Assembly (NCBI GenBank): GCA_041622675.1
Contig: JBFJYH010000001.1
Location: 55,986-119,985, forward strand
Source: Reddybacter sp041622675
GTDB taxonomy: Bacteria; Pseudomonadota; Gammaproteobacteria; Pseudomonadales; Porticoccaceae
Length of the DNA: 64,000 bases
Direction of reading: 5' to 3'
Part shown: positions 1-7,987 of the stretch, piece after piece
How positions within the stretch are numbered: the first letter of the stretch is position 1
Layout: every line of letters starts with the position of its first letter
Notes under the pieces: generated by a model
Told to the model about the DNA's origin: nothing
What the model saw: only the letters and a program-made list of their open reading frames with translations
Databases searched by the model: none
Position numbers and translations under genes: made by a program

Positions 1-1846
1 GGTTGCTTGATAGGCCAAATTGAGTCAGGGCAACCTTGCAGCCAATAGACTTTAGCTGGGCAATTAGCGTCTTAGTTTGTTCAATGTAACGCCCCGCGTC
101 GTTTTCTCTTAGCTGTAAGGTAATTGCGGATGGGGGAATGTGGCTTGTTTTTAAGGCTAGCTTCAACCAGGGGCTGAATTTCTCATCTTGAAGAGTGGCA
201 GCACTGAGATTGATGAAGAGACAAGTGTCAGCAGCAGACTTGTGTTTTTCGGCAAGTTTTTTAATGGTTTCGAGAATAACCCAGCGATCTATTTCAGTGG
301 CGACAGGGCTTTCAAAGACCTTACTGATAAAATCTGAGGGTATATTTTCAGGATACTCCTCTATTTTGGGTCGCATTAATGTTTCGTAAAATTCATCGCT
401 TTCATCATTGAGTCCAACAATCGGCTGAAAGGCAATACCTATAAGTTTTTTTTCCAGTAACTGGCGACCAAAAGAAGTAATCTTTTCTTCGGAGTCAATA
501 TCAAAGGCGGATTGAGTTAAGGCATTTAGGACGTAACTTTTTCCTCCTTCTGCGGTCGATTTTGGGTCGGCATCGTCTAATGCTTTGAGATTCTCTGTAA
601 TGCATTGCTGTGAGGAGGGAGTACTTTTAGTGATAAGTCCGATACTCGCGCTAATCGACAGAAGGATACTTTGTTTACCCACCTGAAACGTATGTTTGGC
701 AATCCTTTGGTGCAAGGTTTCAGCAAATGCCTTGCCTTCTTCTAGGGTGATTTCTGGGATGACGAAGTTGATAACTCCCTGCCTGTCTCGGCTGACCGCG
801 ACATCCTTATTACTTTGCTCGATAACAAAGTCTGCTAATGCTCTTAGAGTTTGGTCCGCATTATTTTCACTGGTAGTACTGCGGATTTGCGCATCCTGCT
901 CACTTTGTACGCAGAGAAGGATGCTGTCGTATCCATCGCTGAGTTGGGCGGTATTAATAGCGTGATCAATGTTGTCGAGAGTGGACTGAGGGTTAACGGT
1001 GAGATTGATATCTCGTGTTTTGGTCGTTTCGCTAGTTATATTCTGTTGTTTCTGCTCAGAGGCTGAGTGAGTGATAGCGGGGTCATGCTTAATTTTAAAT
1101 TGTAGCGCAGGCTCCCCTCGGTATTCGGTTTGAGAAATAGTTGTTCGTATATCGATGCTCTCTCCATCGGCTGTGAGGCAAGTCAGGTCGATAGTGACGC
1201 TACTAATCTCGGTGGAGGCGTTGAGGGGTTTAAGGAAAGGCTTGATTTTTTCCTGGGCGCTGGGGGCGATAGTATCAATTACAGGAGCCATCAACAGGTC
1301 GTCGGCTTCACAGTAGCCCATCAGATGACTAAAGGGTTCGTTGGTGTAGATATAAGTGCCATCTTGTACAAGGGCAATAGCATTTTTTGATGAATCTAAG
1401 AGTTCTTCGCAGCGTGTCTCGGCTGAGTGATAGCGTCGCTGCCAGTTGAGCAGTTCGCGACGTTGTTCGAGTTGCTCCAGAGTGTTGGATGTGGCAAGGA
1501 GAAAATACTGATCTTCATCCACAGGGATGACATAGGTGGCCCCCATGCGAATCCCTTCAACGGCATCGACGATGTCGTTGCTATTGCTCATTAAGATTAC
1601 GGGTATGTCCAAAGTTTGGCTGCGAATGTCGGCCATCAGTTTTTTAGCGGGTAACTTTGCCCCTTGAAGTTGGCCAATGGCCAAATCCCACCGGCGGCTT
1701 TTTAATAGTGGGGTTAACTCCTCAGCGGAATTGACCACCTGAGCTGCCACTGGGTAGGGTACACCTTCAAGTAAGCTGATTAAACGCCGGGTATCATCAC
1801 TGTTATCGACAGCGATCAGTAAATTCAACGTCCCTTCTTTTGCCAT
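1..1846 (-). CDS. FimX-like degenerate REC-PAS-GGDEF-EAL protein (3' end cut off by window)
   Basis: The minus-strand frame is open from an ATG at 1846 to the window edge, about 615 codons, with the C-terminus missing. Reading it gives an N-terminal receiver-like domain (about residues 8-125), a PAS domain (LLDSSKNAIALVQDG onwards, about 150-250), a GGDEF-like domain and the start of an EAL domain. The GGDEF signature is replaced by DRQGVINFV. The EAL signature reads ETL (in YETLMRP) and the usual DDFG reads TQFG, so neither cyclase nor phosphodiesterase activity is expected. This order and the PAS sequence resemble Pseudomonas FimX, a c-di-GMP-binding effector of type IV pilus twitching (family knowledge). 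FimX identity is inference; other degenerate GGDEF/EAL proteins remain possible. Confidence 0.8.
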   Translation of the reverse strand, partial: MAKEGTLNLLIAVDNSDDTRRLISLLEGVPYPVAAQVVNSAEELTPLLKSRRWDLAIGQLQGAKLPAKKLMADIRSQTLDIPVILMSNSNDIVDAVEGIRMGATYVIPVDEDQYFLLATSNTLEQLEQRRELLNWQRRYHSAETRCEELLDSSKNAIALVQDGTYIYTNEPFSHLMGYCEADDLLMAPVIDTIAPSAQEKIKPFLKPLNASTEISSVTIDLTCLTADGESIDIRTTISQTEYRGEPALQFKIKHDPAITHSASEQKQQNITSETTKTRDINLTVNPQSTLDNIDHAINTAQLSDGYDSILLCVQSEQDAQIRSTTSENNADQTLRALADFVIEQSNKDVAVSRDRQGVINFVIPEITLEEGKAFAETLHQRIAKHTFQVGKQSILLSISASIGLITKSTPSSQQCITENLKALDDADPKSTAEGGKSYVLNALTQSAFDIDSEEKITSFGRQLLEKKLIGIAFQPIVGLNDESDEFYETLMRPKIEEYPENIPSDFISKVFESPVATEIDRWVILETIKKLAEKHKSAADTCLFINLSAATLQDEKFSPWLKLALKTSHIPPSAITLQLRENDAGRYIEQTKTLIAQLKSIGCKVALTQFGLSSN

Positions 1847-2062
1847 AGACTGTCTTCTTTAGCTTTAGGGTGGTGGAAAAATTGTGCTAGTAACAGCGGT
1901 TATTGTTGTCGCTTTTATTGAGGACATTATAAGGGGCAATAGGCGGTTCTTGTAGCTCAAGAACTACATATTCTGTTTGCTGTGTAGCAAAGTAAGAACA
2001 CAAATGCCTGTAAATCCGTGATCAGATGCTTATAAAGATCTGATATCGAGTTTTTCTTGAGC

Positions 2063-3103
2063 TTATAGAGTGTCAGGTGGCGGCCGAGATAAGGTTAATT
2101 TACTCTGCGCGCCTGCTTGTTCGTAGACAAAACGCGGCACTAGATAACCGGGTAGTAGTGCCAATAATTCTTGCTGCAGCTGCTGAACTTTCTCATCACC
2201 GATGTCGTAGTGTGCTGCACCGGCCACCTGGTCAAGACGATGAATGTAGTAGGGAAGGATGCCTATTTCAAAGAGTTTTTCAGAGAGTTCGGCCAATGTC
2301 TGTGTCGAGTCATTAATGTGTTTGAGTAAAACCGCTTGATTGAGTAACTCAATACCATGGCGTTTTAGGCTAAGTGCTGTCTCTTCGACACGCAGGTCAA
2401 TTTCATTGGGGTGATTAATGTGCCATACCATGACGACCTTTAAGCGTGTCGATGTTAGCCAGTGTATACAGCTTTGGTTGATGCGTGAGGGTATCACTAG
2501 GGGCAGTCGAGTGTGGATACGCAGGCGCTTTATGTGGGGGATGGCCGCAATTTTCTCTGTTATCCACAGTAAAAAGGTATCGTTGGCCGCGAGTGGGTCG
2601 CCGCCACTGTAAATTACTTCACTAATGCTCTTGTCGTTTGCTAGGTAATCCAAAGCAGTCTGCCATTCACCCTTGCCGAGTGTGTTGTCTTCATAGGGAA
2701 AATGGCGTCGAAAACAATAGCGGCAATGAATGGCGCAAGCCGGACTGATGATTAATAAAGCACGGCCATGATATTTGTGAACGACACCCGCAACGGGGTT
2801 GGCGTCTTCTTCGCCCAAAGGGTCATGGCTAAAACCGGCTACCGACAGCATTTCTGCCCCAAGGGGCAATACCTGTCTCAGCAAGGGGTCGTTGATGTCG
2901 CCTTTGCGCATACGCTGCACGTAGGGCAGAGGGGCTCGAATAGACCAAGCTTGTTGGGCGGCGTCACTGCTGTCTAATTGTGTTGGGTCAATGTTTAGTC
3001 GTTTTAATAATTCAGCAGGATCGCGAATGGCTGTGGCGAGCTGCTCCTGCCAACAAGGCTGGTGCGCATCGGGGCTAGTGTGGGGTATGATGTCGGCCGT
3101 CAA
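2063..3103 (-). CDS. epmB: EF-P-lysine 2,3-aminomutase EpmB (radical SAM)
   Basis: A 346-residue protein, close to the 342 residues of E. coli EpmB (YjeK). The radical SAM cluster motif CAIHCRYCFRRHFPY lies about a third of the way in and binds a 4Fe-4S cluster. EpmB isomerises (S)-alpha-lysine to (R)-beta-lysine, which EpmA attaches to EF-P. The start is TTG at 3103, preceded six bases earlier by AGGG; the first internal ATG would remove conserved N-terminal sequence, so TTG is preferred. It is divergent from efp with only 31 bp between the two starts, so at least one promoter must lie inside the neighbouring coding region. The operon logic (epmB, efp, epmA together) supports the call strongly. 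Confidence 0.95.
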   Translation of the reverse strand: MTADIIPHTSPDAHQPCWQEQLATAIRDPAELLKRLNIDPTQLDSSDAAQQAWSIRAPLPYVQRMRKGDINDPLLRQVLPLGAEMLSVAGFSHDPLGEEDANPVAGVVHKYHGRALLIISPACAIHCRYCFRRHFPYEDNTLGKGEWQTALDYLANDKSISEVIYSGGDPLAANDTFLLWITEKIAAIPHIKRLRIHTRLPLVIPSRINQSCIHWLTSTRLKVVMVWHINHPNEIDLRVEETALSLKRHGIELLNQAVLLKHINDSTQTLAELSEKLFEIGILPYYIHRLDQVAGAAHYDIGDEKVQQLQQELLALLPGYLVPRFVYEQAGAQSKLTLSRPPPDTL

Positions 3104-3134
3104 AATGGTCCCTGAATAAAGTAAAGAGGTAACA

Positions 3135-3704
3135 ATGGCTAACTATTCTACCAATGAATTTCGCTCCGGTCTTAAAGTCATGCTCGACGGCGATCCCTGT
3201 TCAATTATTGAAAATGAATTTGTAAAGCCAGGCAAAGGCCAAGCCTTTAGTCGCGTGCGTTTGAAGAACTTGAAAACGGGGCGCGTATGGGACCGTACTT
3301 TTAAGTCGGGGGAAAGTCTCGAAGGAGCCGATGTCAGCGAACAAAACATGCAGTATCTCTACAATGATGGTGAATACTGGCATTTTATGGAGCCCGAGAC
3401 TTTCGAGCAGCATCAGGCCGATAAAACTTCTGTGGGTGATACCGCCCTGTGGTTACGCGAGCAGGATACCTGCATTGTCATTTTGTACAACGGCTCTCCG
3501 CTGGCCGTGGCGGCGGCTAACCATGTCGATTTAGAAATTACTCAGACCGACCCTGGCCTCAAAGGTGATACGGCCCAGGGCGGGACGAAACCGGCCACGT
3601 TAAGTACCGGCGCCGTGATTAAAGTACCGCTGTTTTTGAATGAAGGTGAAGTAGTCAGTGTTGACACTCGGACAGGGGAATACCTCAATCGCGCAAAAAA
3701 ATAA
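3135..3704 (+). CDS. efp: elongation factor P
   Basis: A 189-residue protein, the usual EF-P length. The N-terminal KOW-like domain carries the loop KPGKGQAF, with Lys34 at the position that is beta-lysylated in E. coli EF-P. Two OB-fold domains follow. EF-P relieves ribosome stalling at polyproline stretches. The RBS AGAGG lies just upstream of the ATG. Both modifying enzymes are adjacent (epmB divergent, epmA downstream), which together with the PGKG loop says this EF-P uses beta-lysylation rather than rhamnosylation (which needs Arg at this position) or the unmodified PGKGP loop type. Confidence 0.98.
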   Translation: MANYSTNEFRSGLKVMLDGDPCSIIENEFVKPGKGQAFSRVRLKNLKTGRVWDRTFKSGESLEGADVSEQNMQYLYNDGEYWHFMEPETFEQHQADKTSVGDTALWLREQDTCIVILYNGSPLAVAAANHVDLEITQTDPGLKGDTAQGGTKPATLSTGAVIKVPLFLNEGEVVSVDTRTGEYLNRAKK

Positions 3705-3793
3705 GTGCTCACTTGGGCCAGCCCAGCTTTAAATGGTTAAAATTTACACCGCGGTTATTTGATCGTAAAAATGATTCCTAAGGGGCTTTAACT

Positions 3794-4753
3794 GTGTCTG
3801 ACAATGTTAATACAGGCATTCAGTGGCGCCCCACAGCGTCAAATGATGCGCTGATTAAAAGGGCGCGTCTGCTGGCGCAAGTGCGCGAGTTTTTCGCCTT
3901 ACGTCGCGTACTTGAAGTTGATCTGCCTGTACTGGGTGAGCGCACCGTCAGCGACCCACATCTCGACAGTTTGTCTACCGAGGGTTCTCAGCACTATTTA
4001 CAGACCTCTCCCGAATACTATATGAAACGCCTACTGGCATCGGGCAGTGGGCCAATTTACTCTCTCGGTAAAGCCTTTCGTGCCAATGACAGAGGGCGTC
4101 AACACAATCCCGAATTTACCCTGTTAGAGTGGTATCGCCCCGGCTGGGATGAAAGTCAGTTGATGGCAGAGGTCGCAGATCTTCTGCAGGATGTGGGGTG
4201 TGCACCTAACGCTGTGGCGCAACGTGTTACCTACCGGGACATTTTTCTTGCCACGGTCAATCTTGACCCCCATCGGGCAAGCTTGGCGCAACTAGTGCAG
4301 TTGGCGAGTGATATTGCCCAGCGAAATATGCGTGGTGAAAGTCGCGCCACTTGTTTGGATTTGATTTTTAGTTTTGAAATAGAGGCCCGCTTGCCTCCTG
4401 GTGTTGTATTCGTACACGATTACCCTGAATGCCTGTGTGCTCTTGCGCAACTCGGCGTCGATGGCCAAGGTGTGACGGTGGCACGGCGTTTTGAAGTGTT
4501 TCTCGACCGCACAGAATTAGCCAACGGTTATTTTGAACTGCTCGATGCCAATGAGCAGCGCCAACGCTTTAGTGAAGATAATCGACAGCGAAAAATCATG
4601 GGTAAAGCCGAAATTGCGGCGGATGAAAAGCTATTGGCTGCTCTCGATGAAGGCCTGCCGTCTTGCGCTGGCGTGGCGCTGGGTATCGATCGCCTGTTAA
4701 TGCACCTTGTTGGCGCCCAGCATATCGACGAGGTGATTGCGTTTTCTAGCTGA
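3794..4753 (+). CDS. epmA: EF-P--(R)-beta-lysine ligase EpmA
   Basis: A 319-residue paralogue of the class II lysyl-tRNA synthetase catalytic core that lacks an anticodon-binding domain. Class II motifs are visible: the motif 2 region around FRANDRGRQHNPEFTLLEWY, and motif 3 GVALGIDRLLMHLVG near the C-terminus. It activates beta-lysine with ATP and transfers it to Lys34 of EF-P. The start is GTG at 3794, giving the normal family N-terminus (VSDNVNTGIQWRP). It lies 89 bp downstream of efp on the same strand. No terminator is obvious between the two, so co-transcription is likely. Confidence 0.95.
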   Translation: MSDNVNTGIQWRPTASNDALIKRARLLAQVREFFALRRVLEVDLPVLGERTVSDPHLDSLSTEGSQHYLQTSPEYYMKRLLASGSGPIYSLGKAFRANDRGRQHNPEFTLLEWYRPGWDESQLMAEVADLLQDVGCAPNAVAQRVTYRDIFLATVNLDPHRASLAQLVQLASDIAQRNMRGESRATCLDLIFSFEIEARLPPGVVFVHDYPECLCALAQLGVDGQGVTVARRFEVFLDRTELANGYFELLDANEQRQRFSEDNRQRKIMGKAEIAADEKLLAALDEGLPSCAGVALGIDRLLMHLVGAQHIDEVIAFSS

Positions 4754-4876
4754 TTACTCTCTTGTTAAATCTATAGTTCTATCAAGGGTGCTACCTTACT
4801 ATAAGAGTTCTCGCTATGGCCCTTAAACGCAGCCGAATAACGTTGCTTTCCCCGCTCAATTTATCGGCGTTAGTTA

Positions 4877-5716
4877 TCAATCACCCGCGCAGCCATCAAG
4901 CCCGTGATCCATTTTTTCTGCTGGGTCGTCGTCATTCGTTGAGCCAACGATTGTTGCAGGCACACCGGCAACGATGGAGTGGGGCGGGACGTCTTTTAGC
5001 ACTACGCTTGCGGCAGCAATTTTTGAACCTTCACCAATTTCTATATTGCCGAGCACTTTGGCACCCGGACCAATGAGCACACCGCGCCGGACTTTTGGGT
5101 GACGATCACCCGATTCTTTACCAGTCCCCCCCAAAGTGACCGATTGCAATATAGAGACGCAGTCTTCAACCACGGCTGTTTCACCTATGACGAGGCCTGT
5201 CGCATGGTCAAACATAATCCCTTTGCCAATTTTTGCCGCTGGATGAATATCTACGCCGAGGACCACTGATATGCGATTTTGCAGCACCAATGCTAAGGGG
5301 CGGCGCTGGTTGTGCCACAACCAATGGGCGACGCGATAGGCCGTGAGGGCGTGAAAACCTTTGTAATAAAGGAAGGGTGTGGAAAAATCGTGGCTGGCAG
5401 AATCCCTCTCGTAAATGGCAATGATATCGCAGCGTGCCTTATCGATAATTGTTGGATCATTATTGAAAGCATCGTCAAAAACTTCTCGTACCAGCAAGGC
5501 TGGCGTGATATCACTGTGTAGCTTGTTGGCGAGATGAAAACTCAGGGCGGCTGCCAGATTATGATGATTTAAAATGGTGGCGTGTAGAAACCCAGCCAGT
5601 ACAGGCTCTTTGCTCGCGGTGACAGAGACTTCATTAACCAGCTGTTGCCAAAGACTTTCGTTGCTGTGAGCGTCGCAGGGGTTGGCAAGTGATTGCTTCA
5701 CGGGTGTTGTCATCAT
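4877..5716 (-). CDS. cysE: serine O-acetyltransferase
   Basis: A 279-residue serine acetyltransferase. An N-terminal helical domain (about 15-140) is followed by a left-handed beta-helix of hexapeptide repeats (about 150-250). The active-site segments FDHATG and LGGTGKESGDRHPK are intact. It makes O-acetylserine from serine and acetyl-CoA, the committed step of cysteine synthesis, usually feedback-inhibited by cysteine through the C-terminal tail. The C-terminal tail here is short and acidic (DDDPAEKMDHG). The gene is convergent with epmA; the 123-bp gap holds no clear terminator. Its start lies 44 bp from the stop of comF, which is upstream on the same strand. Confidence 0.95.
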   Translation of the reverse strand: MMTTPVKQSLANPCDAHSNESLWQQLVNEVSVTASKEPVLAGFLHATILNHHNLAAALSFHLANKLHSDITPALLVREVFDDAFNNDPTIIDKARCDIIAIYERDSASHDFSTPFLYYKGFHALTAYRVAHWLWHNQRRPLALVLQNRISVVLGVDIHPAAKIGKGIMFDHATGLVIGETAVVEDCVSILQSVTLGGTGKESGDRHPKVRRGVLIGPGAKVLGNIEIGEGSKIAAASVVLKDVPPHSIVAGVPATIVGSTNDDDPAEKMDHGLDGCAGD

Positions 5717-5760
5717 TGGGCCGTTATGGTGATCGTCGCGACATTATCCGAATCCTGAGT

Positions 5761-6558
5761 CTAATTATCCAGTGGTGTCCGGGCAAGCAGCCAAATTTCA
5801 ACTGATTTTGCCCCGGCTTTGAGTAAAGTTTGGCTCAGTGCCTGTACCGTGCTACCCGTGGTGAGGACATCGTCGACCAAGGCGACTTGGGCACCCTGTA
5901 AAATTTTTTCTGCTGAACCGACAGCAAATGTAATGCCCGGCAGTCGCTGGCGCTCCTTGCGAGATAGGTGATGTTGAGCGGGTGTGTTGATGACACGTTT
6001 TACAGCCCCTTGACAGTGTTTAATTTTCAGCTCACGGGATAGTTCGCGGGTGACAATGTGGCTTTGATTAAAGCCACGTACTAGGCGTTTTTTCCAGTGA
6101 AGAGGGACGGGAACCAACAGATCAGGCAATGTGCAGGTGCCATTGTCGAGTTGCTTTTTAATATGCCTTGTGAGTAATTGCGAGAGCACTTTCCCAGCGG
6201 CGAGTTGACCGCCAAACTTAAAGCGCTGTAACAATAAATCGACAGGGTATTGGTAGAGCAGGGATGTGTGTACCGCACTAAAGGCCGGACGTTTATTGTG
6301 GCAACGACCACAAATACCCTCGGTGTTGAGGGAAATGGCACAAATATCGCAATGCAGACCCAAGCGCGGGATACTTAACTCGCAGGCGTAGCAAAGGTCA
6401 ATTTCTCGTCCAGCGGGCAAACCACAAAGTAGGCAGGCTCCGGGTAGCAGCCGATAATCGGCCTTCTTGACGAGGCCCTTGAGGCTGTACCAGTGGGTAG
6501 TACAGGCGTGTATCTTGGCTGCGTTGTGCAGCGGGATAGGCGTCTTTCTTGGGTACAC
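5761..6558 (-). CDS. comF: ComF-family phosphoribosyltransferase-like protein
   Basis: A 265-residue protein. The N-terminal part (about 38-95) has four CxxC-type cysteine pairs of a double zinc-ribbon (CLLCG, CYAC, CDIC, CGRC). The C-terminal part is a PRTase type I fold with the PRPP loop VALVDDVLTTGST. The family includes ComF (DNA uptake in naturally competent bacteria) and E. coli GntX; the biochemical activity is not established. The first ATG gives about 35 residues before the zinc-ribbon, longer than usual, so a downstream start is possible. It is upstream of cysE on the same strand, 44 bp away. Confidence 0.88.
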   Translation of the reverse strand: MYPRKTPIPLHNAAKIHACTTHWYSLKGLVKKADYRLLPGACLLCGLPAGREIDLCYACELSIPRLGLHCDICAISLNTEGICGRCHNKRPAFSAVHTSLLYQYPVDLLLQRFKFGGQLAAGKVLSQLLTRHIKKQLDNGTCTLPDLLVPVPLHWKKRLVRGFNQSHIVTRELSRELKIKHCQGAVKRVINTPAQHHLSRKERQRLPGITFAVGSAEKILQGAQVALVDDVLTTGSTVQALSQTLLKAGAKSVEIWLLARTPLDN

Positions 6559-6921
6559 TTAAAAAAATCCTTTTTATAGACATTTCTTTGCGCTGTGCTC
6601 CGTCTCTCATTTATTGTGACTGGGGGCTGAGAATATTTTCTTCTTTTCTTCCCAACCTTCCTCGGCGAGTCTTCGCAGGCTGTGTAAGCAGTGTAGTACA
6701 AAATTTGTTTTGACTAGGGGCTGGCTATAACACCCCGGCAACCGATACGCGGGTGGCTTTCAATACTCAAGAGCGAATTTTGTCATTCGTGATTGATAGG
6801 AGGGATGCTGTAGCCGTTGTCATTGAGGGCCGGGGTAGCTTTATCTGGCAGTTCTAGCGAAGGGGGCTTGCTCGTGCCATAATTTGTTAGATTTATTCTT
6901 TTTCCTTTGTTGATTAATGCT
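6559..6921. other. intergenic region between comF and the LysR gene
   Basis: A 363-bp divergent gap. It must hold promoters for comF (leftward) and the LysR gene (rightward). Short open frames here overlap comF in other frames and are not convincing. I see no strong palindrome, terminator or RNA gene. Confidence 0.5.
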
Positions 6922-7860
6922 ATGAATATTCGCCGTATTGATTTAAACCTACTCGTTTATCTCGATGTGCTCCTCCATGAACGCAATGTCACCAAGGCTG
7001 CAGCGCAGTTGGGTATTACCCAGCCGGCGATGAGCAACGGTTTGCGGCGTTTGCGTGATCTATTTGATGACCCTCTCTTGATTCGAACCAGTGATGGAAT
7101 GAGCCCCAGTCAGCGAGCACTTGAATTGCAACCGCAGGTGCGCGATATCCTCGCCAATATTGACCGGGCGGTACAGCCTCAGAAAAACTTTGAAGCCCTC
7201 ACTGCGCAGCGGGTATTTCGCATTATGGCCAGTGACTATGCAGAGGCGACCCTAATTGCCCCGTTGCTTAGCGAACTGTCTCGTCTGGCACCGGGCATTA
7301 CTCTCGATATATTGACGCCCAGTGATGTGCGCCTGCAAGATGTGGAACAGGGTCGGGTAGATATGTTGCTAAATCGTTTTGATGAAATGCCGCAGTCCTT
7401 TCATCAACTCACCATGTGGGAGGATGACTTTTCCTGTTTGCTGAGTATTGACAACCCTTTGTTGAACCAATTTAATCTCGATAATTATCTGCTGGGACGC
7501 CATGTCTGGGTCAGTAAAACGGGTATGGGGGCCAGTGTCGGTATGAACCCACGAGATGCTCAGCGCGTGGGTCGGGTTGACGAAGCGCTCAAACATATCG
7601 GCAAAACGCGCCGTATAGCCGTGTTTACGCGCCACTATCAAGTGGCGGCTCAACTGGCGCAGCAACCAGATTTGATCGTTACTGTTCCCACGCGTTTGGC
7701 ACGCCTACAGCTAAGTAATGAGCGCCTTGCTTTGCGGCCCCCTCCTTTTAAAATTCCAAGTTTTGAGCTAAAAATGGCTTGGAGCCCGCTGTTACAGCAC
7801 AATTCTGATCACCAGTGGATACGCCGCTTATTGGCTGATATTGCCCGTCGAGAGGGCTAG
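6922..7860 (+). CDS. LysR-family transcriptional regulator
   Basis: A 312-residue protein from the ATG at 6922; an upstream TTG at 6907 would add five residues that the family does not have. The N-terminal winged helix (MNIRRIDLNLLVYLDVLLHE, then VTKAAAQLGITQPAMSNGLR) is typical of LysR proteins of the NodD/LinR-like branch. A periplasmic-binding-like effector domain occupies about 90-300. It sits 127 bp upstream of the malate synthase gene in the same orientation, so regulation of glyoxylate/glycolate use is possible (inference from position only). LysR genes more often face their targets divergently. Confidence 0.92.
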   Translation: MNIRRIDLNLLVYLDVLLHERNVTKAAAQLGITQPAMSNGLRRLRDLFDDPLLIRTSDGMSPSQRALELQPQVRDILANIDRAVQPQKNFEALTAQRVFRIMASDYAEATLIAPLLSELSRLAPGITLDILTPSDVRLQDVEQGRVDMLLNRFDEMPQSFHQLTMWEDDFSCLLSIDNPLLNQFNLDNYLLGRHVWVSKTGMGASVGMNPRDAQRVGRVDEALKHIGKTRRIAVFTRHYQVAAQLAQQPDLIVTVPTRLARLQLSNERLALRPPPFKIPSFELKMAWSPLLQHNSDHQWIRRLLADIARREG

Positions 7861-7987
7861 TGTTCATGCTCGTGTGGTATTAGCGAAATACTTGTGGTGA
7901 ATACTGAGAATAAAAGCGATAAATTAGATAAATTACCTGCCCGCGTAATAGAATAAGCATCCAACGCTATAGCAGAGAACAAAGCCC

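Noticed and set aside
6375..6701. 108-codon minus-strand open frame overlapping comF
   Set aside because: Out of frame with the well-supported comF, with biased composition and no family pattern.
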